A DNA stretch of 64,000 nt from positions 137,141 to 201,140 of the forward strand of contig CACRSC010000025.1 in NCBI GenBank assembly GCA_902651635.1, given 5' to 3'. Under the pieces are notes generated by a model. That model was not told where the DNA came from. It saw nothing but the letters and a program-made list of their open reading frames with translations, and did no database searches. The translations under genes were made by a program, and so were the position numbers. This document shows positions 35,260 through 45,102 of the stretch, piece by piece. The stretch is from Mastigamoeba balamuthi. Taxonomy: Eukaryota > Evosea > Mastigamoebida > Mastigamoebidae. The first letter of the stretch is position 1, and every line of letters begins with the position of its first letter.

Positions 35260-35951
35260 CCTGTGGATGCCTGATGGGCCACAGTCACTGCTGTTTTCAG
35301 AGCATAAAGGCACTGTAACAATAAGCAAATGAGTGTTTTGTCACTCCAAAGGTCCCCTTTGTTTACGCGACAGAAACGCCATTGAGATAACATCTCCCCA
35401 AAATGCAGATGACCACCGCTTGGCTCCCAGTGGCATTTTCCTCTGTTCTCATAGAGCTTATCAAAGAGGACCGAGTCGGTGGGAAGAACTTCTATGTCCT
35501 CGCGTCCCTCGACGGGGTCGACCACTTCACCCCAGAGCCTCAGTGTGTTCATCCCCGCACTGTCGATGTCCCTGTCGCCCCCACCAGGTGTGGTTTGCGA
35601 GCATTTGCCGCAGATGTTGGCCCTCGGTCTCGGTCTAGAGGCTCCACTGTGGGCTCCATGACATCTTTGTCCATGTCTTACGCCTCTGTCGTCGCGATGC
35701 CGACCAACACGACGCAGCAACGCCTCACCTCCAGCCACTGGATGAGTGAGGTCTTTCATTACAGGGGAGATGGCGGCGAAAACGGTGGCGTTGAGGGGTT
35801 GTGCCCATCCTGTGCGATCCGCCTGTGCAGTGAATTCCAGGGGCGTGAGGCCAACGCGGTGGTGTGCTCTAAGAATCTGAACGGGTCCCATCCTGTGTAT
35901 GACCCGGATGACAGTCTCCGCTGCAGCGTCGAGGCTACCACCACGTGACAT
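35250..35951 (-). other. ambiguous open region, possible gene relic
   Basis: Both strands stay open here in DNA less GC-rich than the genes around it. The minus strand reads AAETVIRVIHRMGPVQILRA, then HHRVGLTPLEFTAQA, which resembles an ankyrin unit. A GTGAGG donor could end that exon near 35728. The plus strand (from 35403) also looks protein-like (IELIKEDRVGGKNFYVLASL). The minus-strand start overlaps the end of the F-box-like gene on the same strand. No full gene model works, and it is probably a decayed gene between phosphodiesterase 1 and the F-box-like gene. Confidence 0.3.
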
Positions 35952-37320
35952 CGGCGTCGGGCATCTCCCTCAGTGTTTTGCAGACCAGCTGGCGCATGCG
36001 CGGCGAGTCAATGGTCTCGGCCTCGTACCGCAGCGCGACGGCCACCACGGAGCACGGGAGGGTCTTGGGCACGAGGTCCAGCAGCTGCGCGCACAGCGAG
36101 TTGGTGAGCCCGGCGAGCGCGACCGAGCGCAGCCTCGGCATGCGCCGCCAGAGCAGCGAGACGAGCTCGGGGTACCAGCACCACGCGTCGTTGCGGCCCC
36201 AGCGGACCTCCAGCCCCCAGAACAGCTCCAGCAGCTCCCCGATGTACGCGGTCCCGTGGATCTCGCGGACGCAGTCGCCCTCGACCGTGTGGTCGGCCGC
36301 CAGGACCAGCCGGACGCCCCGCGAGCGCACAGAGCGGAGCAGGGCGCTGTGCTCCGCGATGTCCTGCGGCATCCAGCACACAAGCCGCAGCGTCTCGAGG
36401 CCGGGCAGCCCCTGGGCCAGCGCGGCGATGGCCTCTGGGCTGCCGGGCGCGGCGGCGACGCTGTGGCCCAGCGAGAGGGTCCGCAGGCGCGGGCAGTGCG
36501 TCCTGATGGAGTGGGAGCACTGGGCCGTCAGCTCCAGCGCGGCGCTCCCGTGCGCCACGAGGGCCAGCTCGACGAGCGACGCGCACATGGGCAGGGCGAC
36601 CAGCGCGGCGGCGCACTGCGGGTGCACGCGGAGCGCGCGCAGCGAGGCGCGGGACGAGGCCAGTCGGGCGACGACCTCGGAGCTCAGGACAACGCCGCAG
36701 ACGTCGAGCTCCTCCAGGGCAGCCCAGGACGGGGCTGGCGGCGCCCCGAGGCTGTAGCCGCTGCAGCCGATGTAGGGGCTGTCCAGCAGGTCGCCGTCGG
36801 AGCGCAGCACGCGCAGCCTCACGACAGAGTCGAGGAAGCGGCGGTCGAGGGGCAGAAAGCCCGTCGTCGACGAGCAGTCCAGCGGGCCGCTGCCGGGGCC
36901 CTCGAGGCCCAGCACGAGGCTGCAGAACGTCTCCCCCGAGACCTCGAGCGTGCGGGCGCTGTCGACGACCAGCTCGCACGAGCGGGGCAGCGCGAGGACG
37001 CTGGGCTGCGCTGAGGGGCCCCGCACGGTCACACGGGCCAGCGCAGGCCCCAGCGACGCCACGAGCACCGAGACGGCATCGGGCGACGCTGGAGGGTGGC
37101 AGACGGCGGGCACGAGCTCCAGGTGGCTGACGGGCGACGGGGGAGGGCGGCAGAGGAGGAGGGCGACAGCGGGCTGCGAGGAGGGCAGCACGAGGTGCGC
37201 CCAGACGTGGGGGGCGCAGGCCACGCGCAGCTGGCGGCTGGCAAGCGACAGGCGGCGCAGCTGGCGCACGCCGAGGTACGGCAGCAGCACCGGGACCAGC
37301 TCGGCGAGCAGCTCGGCCAT
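35935..37320 (-). CDS. F-box/leucine-rich-repeat-like protein
   Basis: Single exon of 461 codons. ATG 37320 was chosen because sequence before it is AT-rich and non-coding. The N-terminus has the F-box pattern (LLAELVPVLLPYLGVRQLRR, LSLASRQLRVACAPHVWAHL). The rest has degenerate leucine-rich repeats: WAALEELDVCGVVLSSE, SLRALRVHPQCAAALVALP, SLVELALVAHGSAALELTA, CPRLRTLSLGHSVAAAPG, GLPGLETLRLVCWMPQDI and MPRLRSVALAGLTNSLCA. This layout suggests a substrate receptor for an SCF ubiquitin ligase. The F-box match is by pattern, and a plain LRR protein remains possible. Confidence 0.65.
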   Translation of the reverse strand: MAELLAELVPVLLPYLGVRQLRRLSLASRQLRVACAPHVWAHLVLPSSQPAVALLLCRPPPSPVSHLELVPAVCHPPASPDAVSVLVASLGPALARVTVRGPSAQPSVLALPRSCELVVDSARTLEVSGETFCSLVLGLEGPGSGPLDCSSTTGFLPLDRRFLDSVVRLRVLRSDGDLLDSPYIGCSGYSLGAPPAPSWAALEELDVCGVVLSSEVVARLASSRASLRALRVHPQCAAALVALPMCASLVELALVAHGSAALELTAQCSHSIRTHCPRLRTLSLGHSVAAAPGSPEAIAALAQGLPGLETLRLVCWMPQDIAEHSALLRSVRSRGVRLVLAADHTVEGDCVREIHGTAYIGELLELFWGLEVRWGRNDAWCWYPELVSLLWRRMPRLRSVALAGLTNSLCAQLLDLVPKTLPCSVVAVALRYEAETIDSPRMRQLVCKTLREMPDADVTWW

Positions 37321-38401
37321 CGCGCTGCAGGCCACCAGCGTAGCGCAAGACGCAATTCGAGTTAACTGCCAGTCGATGGAATCTGCTGTGGTTTTTTTTT
37401 GCGCAGGACCACGCCGAAACGATTTGGACGTCAAACACTTGGTTTATGACGTCATTGAATCTTAATAGAAAAATCGGATCCGGCAGATTCTTGCTGATTT
37501 AGATCCGAACAGAAAAATATCTTCAGATTTTGTCAGTCCAATTGAAGACGGCATCTTGAACACAGAAAAATAAGTTCTCCCTTTTGTGGCGCATTGGGAC
37601 AGTAGCAGTCGGTCGAGCATTGGGTTGCTATCACACAGGCCAGCTTGCGACCAGTCGGGTATGGACACCTGTACCCTTCCTCTGCAGAACCATCTGAGGT
37701 GCAGTTGTTCTCACTCAAGCGTTCAGATAGAGAGCGAGAGCGACGAGAGGGACAGGGGAAGTGCCAGGATCACTCGCAAATGCAAGCCAGCGGAGAGGGA
37801 CTTGACCAATTTCTTCAAACCCACGAGGAGCTTCACCGATACCTGCAAGACAAAGAAGAGCAGATCCATCACTATCTGCAAGGCAGTGAAGGGGGTTGTC
37901 CGGAAAAGCTCTCACGCCTCAAGAAAGCGTTCCACCAGGAGATGCGTGATCTCGAAGAGATGTTCTTACGGCATCACTACCAGAATGTACAGGACGCTGA
38001 TATGCAGTACAACAAAATGGTTGAGAGAAACCATCAAGCAGCACAAGCCACTGGTGCCCCGAGGGCTTTTCAGTAGGATGAACAACAAGGTGGAACACAC
38101 TCCCTTCCTCTTGATAGCCTTCAGCCTGCATGGCACAACAACGGCCTCTCCTATCTTTCAATGTGTACAAACAGAGGGTCCCTTCACGCATTCCCGTGCA
38201 TTGGAGCATCTCGTGAGAGAGAACGCTTCCCAGGGCATCGAGAACCTTGAAGAGTCTCTTGGCCCTCAGAGGCGCCACGTTGTGCGACAGCGAGCATGCG
38301 GCAGCCTCGTCTCGTGCGAGCAGATGCACTGGAAACACAACGCTTTTGTGTTCGCTTTTCACGTTTCACACACTCACTCTGGCGCAGAGTGCCGCGCGTC
38401 G
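37321..38401. other. intergenic region with one small coiled-coil ORF
   Basis: The first 150 nt (promoter of the F-box-like gene) are AT-rich and include AAAATATCTTCAG at about 37513-37525. The rest has lower GC than its neighbours. A small ORF at 37780-38076 is listed separately. Nothing else seen. Confidence 0.4.
37780..38076 (+). CDS. small coiled-coil ORF, unknown
   Basis: 98 codons from ATG 37780. The sequence is helical with Leu/Glu/His/Gln heptads: LDQFLQTHEELHRYLQDKEE, QIHHYLQGSEGG, LSRLKKAFHQEMRDLEEMFL and RHHYQNVQDADMQYNKM. Codon use is not GC-rich at third positions, unlike neighbouring genes, so it may be foreign or recent. The open frame extends upstream to about 37645 without an ATG, so a 5' exon is possible. 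No homologue recognised. Confidence 0.4.
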   Translation: MQASGEGLDQFLQTHEELHRYLQDKEEQIHHYLQGSEGGCPEKLSRLKKAFHQEMRDLEEMFLRHHYQNVQDADMQYNKMVERNHQAAQATGAPRAFQ

Positions 38402-41400
38402 CTACTTGCGCCGCTGCTCGGCGTGGCTGGCGATGAGGCTCCTGAGCGTGTTGCAGGGGACCAGCGTCGTCTCGATCGCGAGCCCCGTCATCGGCGAGAT
38501 GTTGCTGGCCCTGAACCACTTGCGTATCGCCGCGCCCTCGTACGCGAACCCGTCAGACGCCACGACGGGCTCCCGCATGGCCTCCATCGTGATGGGGCAC
38601 AGGAACTCCCGCGGCATCGCGCCCTCGGCCTCCTCTGCTGCCGCTGCTGCTGCGCCGCGCTTGCCGCCCCTCGAGGCCGCGGCCAGCAGCTTGGCGACCG
38701 CCGCGGCCCCGAGCCTCTCGGCGACGGCCTCGCGCCAGCGCTCGGGCAGCGGCGCGCCGCCCTGCGAGCAGAGGAACCGGCAGAGCCGCGCGTGGCCCGC
38801 GAGCCCCGCGAGGACGGCGGGCGTCTGGCCCTGCGGGGTCGCCGCGTCGACGCGCGCGCCGGCGCCGACGAGCAGCTGCGCGGCGTCGCTGTGGCCCTGT
38901 GCGCACGCGAGCATCAGCGGCGTGCGGCCCTCGGCGTCTTGCAGGTCCACGCGCGCGCCGGCCTCGACGAGCGCCCGCACGGCCTCGGCGTCGCCGCGGG
39001 CGCTCGCGACGTGCAGCGGCGCGCGCTTGTCGGGCTCGCGCGGCGCGTCGAGCTGCGCGCCGGCCCGCGCGAGCAGCAGCACCGCGGGGCCGCAGCCGAC
39101 CGCGCAGGCTGCGTGCAGGGGCCGCGAGGCGTCGGCGGCGCTGCAGGGCTTGTTGACGTTAGCCCCCGCGGCCACGAGGTCGGCGGCGACGGCGCAGTGG
39201 CCGCGCAGGCACGACGCGTAGAGCGGCGTCTGTCCGGCGGCCCCCGCGGCCCTGTCGACGGCGGCGCCGGCCCTCAGCAGCGCCCGGACGACGCCGGCGG
39301 CGCCCAGCGCGGCGTAGCGGAGCAGCAGCGTCTCGCCCGTCGCGGGCAGCGGGCGGTCCACTGCAGCCCCGGCGTCGACGAGCGCGTCGATGAGCTCCTC
39401 GTCGGCCCGCGCGCAGGCGAGGGCGAGCGGCGTCTGCCCGGCCGCGTCGCAGCGGTCGGCAGGGCAGCCGCGGCGCAGCAGAACGCGGGCGACGGCCGCG
39501 TCGCCCCGCGCGCAGGCCGAGAGCAGCGCGCCGGCCCTGTTGGCCGGGCAGACGCTCGCGCCGCGGGCCAGCAGAAGCTCCGCGAGGTCCGCGCGGCCCA
39601 GCGAGCACGCGAGCAGCAGCGGCGGGCCCTGCGGAGCGGCCCTGTCGGCGTCGGCGCCGGCGTCGAGCAGCGCGCGCACGAGCGCGGCGTCGCCGAGCTG
39701 CAGGGCGGCCGACAGCGGCGTCGCGCAGCCCGCGGGGCCCGCGGGGTCCGCAGGGGCCCCGTGGCCGAGCAGCAGCGCCGCGACGTCCGGGTGCCCCGAC
39801 TCGCAGGCGACCAGCAGAGCCGACGGCGACGACGCGAACGTGGCGCCCGCGCGCAGCAGCGACTCCGCGAGCGCCGCGTCGCCGCCCCTGCACGCGGCCA
39901 CCAGCGCCGTCTCTCCCGCGCTGTCCGCCGCGTCCGGCGGCGCGCCCGACGCGAGCAGCAGCTCCGCGATGGCGGGGAACCCGCGCTGGGCGGCGACCAG
40001 CAGGGGCGCTCTGCCCTCCGCGCTCTCGGCGGCCCGCACGTCGGCGCCGCGGGCGACCAGCAGCCGCGCGGCGTCCTCGCGGCCGTTGTGGCAGGCGATC
40101 CACAGCGGCGTGGCGCCGTCGGCCACGCGCCCCGCGTCGACGCGCGCGCCGGCGTCGAGCAGCAGCTCGGCGGCGCGCGTGCAGCCCGCGCAGCACGCGA
40201 GGAACAGCGCCGTCGAGCCGTACGGCGCCGCGGGGCCGTCGACGCGGTGCCCCGCGCGCAGCAGCGCCTCGACGGCCTCGTCGCGGCCGCCGGCAGCGGC
40301 CTCGGCGAGCAGCGAGCGTGCCCCCGCGCAGCCGCTGGCGCCGACGACCTCCGGGTGCCGCCCGAGCGCCTCGCGCAGCGCGCAGACGTCGCCGGCGCCG
40401 ACGGCCCGCAGCGCGTAGGCCGCGGGGTCGAAGCGCAGGCTGGCGCCGTCCTCTGCGGGGGCCGCGCAGGGCAGCAGCGCGGCATAGGGCGAGCGCTCCC
40501 CGCGCGCGAGCTCCGCTGCGCCGTCGGGGATCAGAGCGCCGCGCGCGAAGAGCAGCAGCGCGACGTCCGCGTGGGCGCGCGACATCGCGAGCGCCGACAG
40601 GGGCGCGCAGCCGGGGGCGGCCGAGGCGGTGAGGGCCCGCGGGTCGGCGCCGGCGTCGAGGAGGGCGCGGGCGACGCCGAGGTGGCCGTAGCGGGCGGCC
40701 ATCATGAGGGGAGTGCAGCCCATCTTGGGCTCGCGGGCGCTGGCGTCGGCGCAGCAGCGCAGCAGCAGCTCCACCACGGCCAGGTGGCCCCGCTGGCTCG
40801 CCGCGAAGAGCGGCGTCCGCATGTCCCGCCCGCTCTCGGCGTCGACCGCGGCGCCTTGCGGGAATTCAGAACCAATTCAATTCAGAATTCGAATTCGCAG
40901 ATGTCAATTCCAATTTAAGGAACTCTGCAGAATCGGAACGGCAGTCAAGCCCTCTCGATGTGCCAAGTGGCCTCAGTGGGCGGAGCGCCGCACACTCGAG
41001 GCGGAGGCCGACACGTCATTCACTTGATTCTCTGTCTCGCAATTCAATTCGAATCTCGGGGGGATTGGCGCACCCGCGTCGATGAGCGCCTGGGCGATCT
41101 CGAGGGACCCCGACTGCGCGGCGAGGTACAGCGGGGAGCCGGCCGAGCTGCGCGGGGCGTAGTCGACGGCGGCGCCAGCGAGCAGGAGCAGGCGGACGGC
41201 CCCGAGGTCGCCGCGGGCGCAGGCCCACGTGAGGGCCGTGGAGCCGTCGCGGCAGCAGTGGTTGACAGAGGCCATCAGGACCGCCAGGCGCGGCAGCAGC
41301 GACGGCCGCACGAGGGCCGCGGCCATCACCACGGACAGGCGCTCGGGGCCGCGGACGCAGGAGACGCGCGCCTGCACGGGGTCGGAGCGGAGGAGCGACA

Positions 41401-42234
41401 GGGCGGCCGCGTGGTCGCCGGCCAGCAGCAGCGACGCGGCGCACTGGGCTCGCGGAGACACGAGGAGGACGCGGTGAGCTGGACGCAGGCATTTCCCGGA
41501 AGCCACGCAGGCAATTCCGACAGTGATTCGCCCTCATCGAGACGCCAGAGCACACCCCTCCCAGAGCGATCGTCCACAACACAGGCACGGCAGACGACCA
41601 GTTGTATGGGGACACCGATCGGCGGCGCGCACAGACGTCGCGCCGCCTTGGCCAGGCCAGCGGCTGGTTGGCCGTGCATTTCCCAGGACACGGCAATTCC
41701 CCGGAAAATGCACTGGCGGGGAAATTCCCTCATGTGCACGAAAGTACACTAATCCCCCCGCGTGCCAACCGGGGCTCGTCGGACCTTTGCGCCGGCGTCG
41801 GCGGTGGGCGCCTCGTAGGTGAAGAGGTGCCACGAGGGGGGGTACACCACGCGGGCCTGCAGCACCTCTGCGACGCCCCGCAGCTCCGGGCGCTGCGGCA
41901 GCGCGGCCCACGCGCAGGCGGCGGCGTCGTCGGCGCCCGCGTCACCGCCACGTGGCACAGCGTCGAGCAGCGCCGACACCGCGTCAGAGTCGCCCGCCAG
42001 CGCCGCGGCCTCCAGCGGGCTCGGCGCCCCGTCCGCGCCCCGGCGCCAGATCCCGCTGACGTCACCGCCGGCGACGACCGCCGCCAGCGCCCGTTTGACG
42101 TCATCGGCTCTGCGGGAGGCGCACGCCGAGCGGAGGGAGGAGAGGAGATCTGCGGTGCTGGGGCTGCTGGAGCTGCTGAGGCTGGGGCTGGGGCTGGGGC
42201 TGGGGCTGGGGCTGGAGGCGAGGGGGGTCTGCAT
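38402..42234 (-). CDS. ankyrin-repeat U-box E3 ubiquitin ligase
   Basis: Predicted E3 ligase with about 20 ankyrin repeats and a C-terminal U-box. Exons: 42234-about 41794, about 41446-41078, about 40858-38402. The junctions restore ADAGAK-CAASLLLAGD and ALIDAGG-AAVDAESGRD, with donors GTCCGA and GTGCGC. The N-terminus is a (SP)n/Ser tract (MQTPLASSPSPSPSPSPS). Typical units are GRTPLMLACAQGHSDAAQLL and GSTALFLACCAGCTRAAELL. The U-box (EFLCPITMEAMREPVVASDG, FAYEGAAIRKWF, NISPMTGLAIETTLVPC) ends the protein; U-box folds recruit E2 enzymes without zinc. Ankyrins would select substrates. The first intron contains a palindromic ATTTCCnGGAAT-type repeat. Sequence from 42100 upward is present twice in the assembly. 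Confidence 0.85.
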
Positions 42235-43573
42235 GGCCGGGTCGGGGGGCGGGGCGGTGCGCTGCAGGCGGGGCAGGACACGCGCATTCGGCGGCTGCAG
42301 GCTGAGGGAGGAGGGGAATAAAAAACTGAGCGCTCAACACAACAATCACAGCGAAAAACGTCCACGCGGATGATGAATATCTGGCTGGATTACCAGAATC
42401 CAGGGGTGGGGGCAACGATCGGGAAGTGCTGTGCTGCGGTATCTTCCCGGAACAGTCCGCAGTCATCAACGACCGAAAATGACCGCAAACGGCAGTCGCT
42501 CCCCGTGAGGTGGCCCCAGACGGCACTCGCTGTCCTCGGAACGCAAACCGAGGCGTCCGGAGTCCGAGCCAGTCGCGCTCGTCAGTCAGATTTCGGTCTC
42601 CGGTGTCGCCTGTGTCTGCGCCTGCTCGGTGGCCGTTGGCCCCCGTGTCCCCGCTGCGCCCCTGCCACTGCCCCTCTGCGCTGCCGCGTGGACGGCACAG
42701 CCCCGGCGCGTCTGCGGGGCAGCAGCACGCTGCGTGTGGACTCGTCGACCCTGCCGTTGCGCGCCTGCCAGAGCCACAGCGACCCGTCGGCCCTGCGCAG
42801 CCGCACGCGGCCCACGAGGACGCCCCGCTCGTAGCGCTCCTCGAGCCTCGAGCCGTCGGGCATGAACATCACCGAGCTGCCGTCGACGACGCCGTCTGCG
42901 TAGTCCGCGAACACGACGAGGCCGCTGCCGGCGTACTCGGACAGCACGGGGCCGTGCCGCTGGCCGCGCCGCCAGAACCCCACAGACGTCGACGGCCACC
43001 GCGGCGACCGCACCGTCTCGACGCCCCAGCCGTCGGGCTCGCCGCTGCGGAAGCGGCCCTCGTGCACGAGGCCGCCCTGGTCGAGCCTGCCCCAGCCGTC
43101 GAGGAGGCCGCGCAGGAACTGGCCCTCGTACGAGGCCACGCCGGGGATGCGCAGGACACCGACGCCCGTGCAGCGGCCGCGAGCGTCGAAGTCGCCCGTG
43201 TACTCGGCCTCGGGCAGCTCCTCCAGCAGCGCTCGGCTGCAGAGCAGAGCCCGCACGACGCTGGCGCACAGGGCGCACAGCGCAGGAACCAGAACACGGC
43301 TGCATCGCATCGCGGGCATCGTTGGAAGGGCCGCGGGGAGGATTCCGACACGAACAGTCGCGGCAGTGGCGCTGGCTGTCGCGAAATCAATTGATTTTCT
43401 CAATGTTGACGCCGAATTGAGGTGATCTGGCAGAGCCCTGCTGAATAGCTGTCCACCACGGCAATGCATTGCTGGCCCGCTCGATGGGTGCGAGCGGGCG
43501 AGGGATATCTGGCACTCCGTATCGCCAGTCCGATATTTTGTTCCGCGACAGCAGAAACATATCGCAAATCGCA
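42100..43573. repeat. 1.47-kb segment, copy 1 of an assembly-level duplication
   Basis: Nearly identical to 43575-45054. Differences noticed: one 6-nt indel (near 42541 / 44017) and about four substitutions (for example CTCCCC vs CTCGCC, GCCGGGG vs GCCCGGG). It carries the first codons and promoter of the ankyrin/U-box gene and a full MORN gene. Copy 1 runs straight into a single N at 43574, which looks like a joined pair of overlapping contigs or alleles rather than a tandem repeat. Confidence 0.9.
42582..43319 (-). CDS. MORN-repeat protein (copy 1)
   Basis: 245 residues from ATG 43319 (or ATG 43310). It opens with a hydrophobic segment (RVLVPALCALCASVVRALLC) that may anchor or export it. 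MORN-type units follow: EYTGDFDARGRCTGVGVLRI, ASYEGQFLRGLLDGWGRLD and HEGRFRSGEPDGWGVETV. These are beta-hairpin repeats that bind lipid or protein in other eukaryotes. The C-terminus is basic (RRRHRRHRRPKSD). It is the same gene as 44063-44800 if the flanking duplication is an assembly artefact. No enzymatic domain. Confidence 0.65.
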   Translation of the reverse strand: MPAMRCSRVLVPALCALCASVVRALLCSRALLEELPEAEYTGDFDARGRCTGVGVLRIPGVASYEGQFLRGLLDGWGRLDQGGLVHEGRFRSGEPDGWGVETVRSPRWPSTSVGFWRRGQRHGPVLSEYAGSGLVVFADYADGVVDGSSVMFMPDGSRLEERYERGVLVGRVRLRRADGSLWLWQARNGRVDESTRSVLLPRRRAGAVPSTRQRRGAVAGAQRGHGGQRPPSRRRHRRHRRPKSD

Positions 43574-43574
43574 N
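43574..43574. other. single ambiguous base at a sequence join
   Basis: One N separates the end of copy 1 (..AAATCGCA) from sequence that restarts at the same point as 42100 (GTCATCGGC..). Copy 2, at 45054, continues normally into ACCAACAAACTG. This is the signature of two overlapping sequences placed end to end instead of merged. Confidence 0.95.
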
Positions 43575-45054
43575 GTCATCGGCTCTGCGGGAGGCGCACG
43601 CCGAGCGGAGGGAGGAGAGGAGATCTGCGGTGCTGGGGCTGCTGGAGCTGCTGAGGCTGGGGCTGGGGCTGGGGCTGGGGCTGGGGCTGGAGGCGAGGGG
43701 GGTCTGCATGGCCGGGTCGGGGGGCGGGGCGGTGCGCTGCAGGCGGGGCAGGACACGCGCATTCGGCGGCTGCAGGCTGAGGGAGGAGGGGAATAAAAAA
43801 CTGAGCGCTCAACACAACAATCACAGCGAAAAACGTCCACGCGGATGATGAATATCTGGCTGGATTACCAGAATCCAGGGGTGGGGGCAACGATCGGGAA
43901 GTGCTGTGCTGCGGTATCTTCCCGGAACAGTCCGCAGTCATCAACGACCGAAAATGACCGCAAACGGCAGTCGCTCGCCGTGAGGTGGCCCCAGACGGCA
44001 CTCACTGTCCTCGGAACGAGCAGGCAAACTGAGGCGTCCGGAGTCCGAGCCAGTCGCGCTCGTCAGTCAGATTTCGGTCTCCGGTGTCGCCTGTGTCTGC
44101 GCCTGCTCGGTGGCCGTTGGCCCCCGTGTCCCCGCTGCGCCCCTGCCACTGCCCCTCTGCGCTGCCGCGTGGACGGCACAGCCCCGGCGCGTCTGCGGGG
44201 CAGCAGCACGCTGCGTGTGGACTCGTCGACCCTGCCGTTGCGCGCCTGCCAGAGCCACAGCGACCCGTCGGCCCTGCGCAGCCGCACGCGGCCCACGAGG
44301 ACGCCCCGCTCGTAGCGCTCCTCGAGCCTCGAGCCGTCGGGCATGAACATCACCGAGCTGCCGTCGACGACGCCGTCTGCGTAGTCCGCGAACACGACGA
44401 GGCCGCTGCCGGCGTACTCGGACAGCACGGGGCCGTGCCGCTGGCCGCGCCGCCAGAACCCCACAGACGTCGACGGCCACCGCGGCGACCGCACCGTCTC
44501 GACGCCCCAGCCGTCGGGCTCGCCGCTGCGGAAGCGGCCCTCGTGCACGAGGCCGCCCTGGTCGAGCCTGCCCCAGCCGTCGAGGAGGCCGCGCAGGAAC
44601 TGGCCCTCGTACGAGGCCACGCCCGGGATGCGCAGGACACCGACGCCCGTGCAGCGGCCGCGAGCGTCGAAGTCGCCCGTGTACTCGGCCTCGGGCAGCT
44701 CCTCCAGCAGCGCTCGGCTGCAGAGCAGAGCCCGCACGACGCTGGCGCACAGGGCGCACAGCGCAGGAACCAGAACACGGCTGCATCGCATCGCGGGCAT
44801 CGTTGGAAGGGCCGCGGGGAGGATTCCGACACGAACAGTCGCGGCAGTGGCGCTGGCTGTCGCGAAATCAATTGATTTTCTCAATGTTGACGCCGAATTG
44901 AGGTGATCTGGCAGAGCCCTGCTGAATAGCTGTCCACCACGGCAATGCATTGCTGGCCCGCTCGATGGGTGCGAGCGGGCGAGGGATATCTGGCACTCCG
45001 TATCGCCAGTCCGATATTTTGTTCCGCGACAGCAGAAACATATCGCAAATCGCA
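43575..45054. repeat. 1.48-kb segment, copy 2 of an assembly-level duplication
   Basis: Second copy of 42100-43573. Its left part, 43575-43709, holds an orphan duplicate of the start of the ankyrin/U-box gene (MQTPLASSPSPSP..ADD) cut off by the N, so that fragment should not be counted as a separate gene. The right end joins the NUDIX gene region normally. Confidence 0.9.
44063..44800 (-). CDS. MORN-repeat protein (copy 2, the copy in native context)
   Basis: Protein essentially identical to that at 42582-43319; the substitution near the VLRIPG codons is silent. This copy is followed upstream by normal single-copy sequence leading to the NUDIX gene. An ATATCTGGC word lies at 44986-44994, 186 nt before the ATG at 44800. 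Treat the two as one locus unless independent reads show both. Confidence 0.65.
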   Translation of the reverse strand: MPAMRCSRVLVPALCALCASVVRALLCSRALLEELPEAEYTGDFDARGRCTGVGVLRIPGVASYEGQFLRGLLDGWGRLDQGGLVHEGRFRSGEPDGWGVETVRSPRWPSTSVGFWRRGQRHGPVLSEYAGSGLVVFADYADGVVDGSSVMFMPDGSRLEERYERGVLVGRVRLRRADGSLWLWQARNGRVDESTRSVLLPRRRAGAVPSTRQRRGAVAGAQRGHGGQRPPSRRRHRRHRRPKSD

Positions 45055-45102
45055 CCAACAAACTGTTGGCAACGGCACAACAGCGGGTCTCTGGCGTGTC
45101 CG

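Noticed and set aside
37586-40918. A plus-strand frame open for about 1,100 codons opposite the ankyrin/U-box gene
   Set aside because: Its product is Arg/Ala/Gly-rich with no domain. It is the antisense shadow of GC-rich third positions in the minus-strand gene, whose ankyrin and U-box motifs are unambiguous.
43575-43709. Separate short gene starting MQTPLASSPSP
   Set aside because: Exact duplicate of the ankyrin/U-box start, truncated by the N at 43574; an assembly effect.
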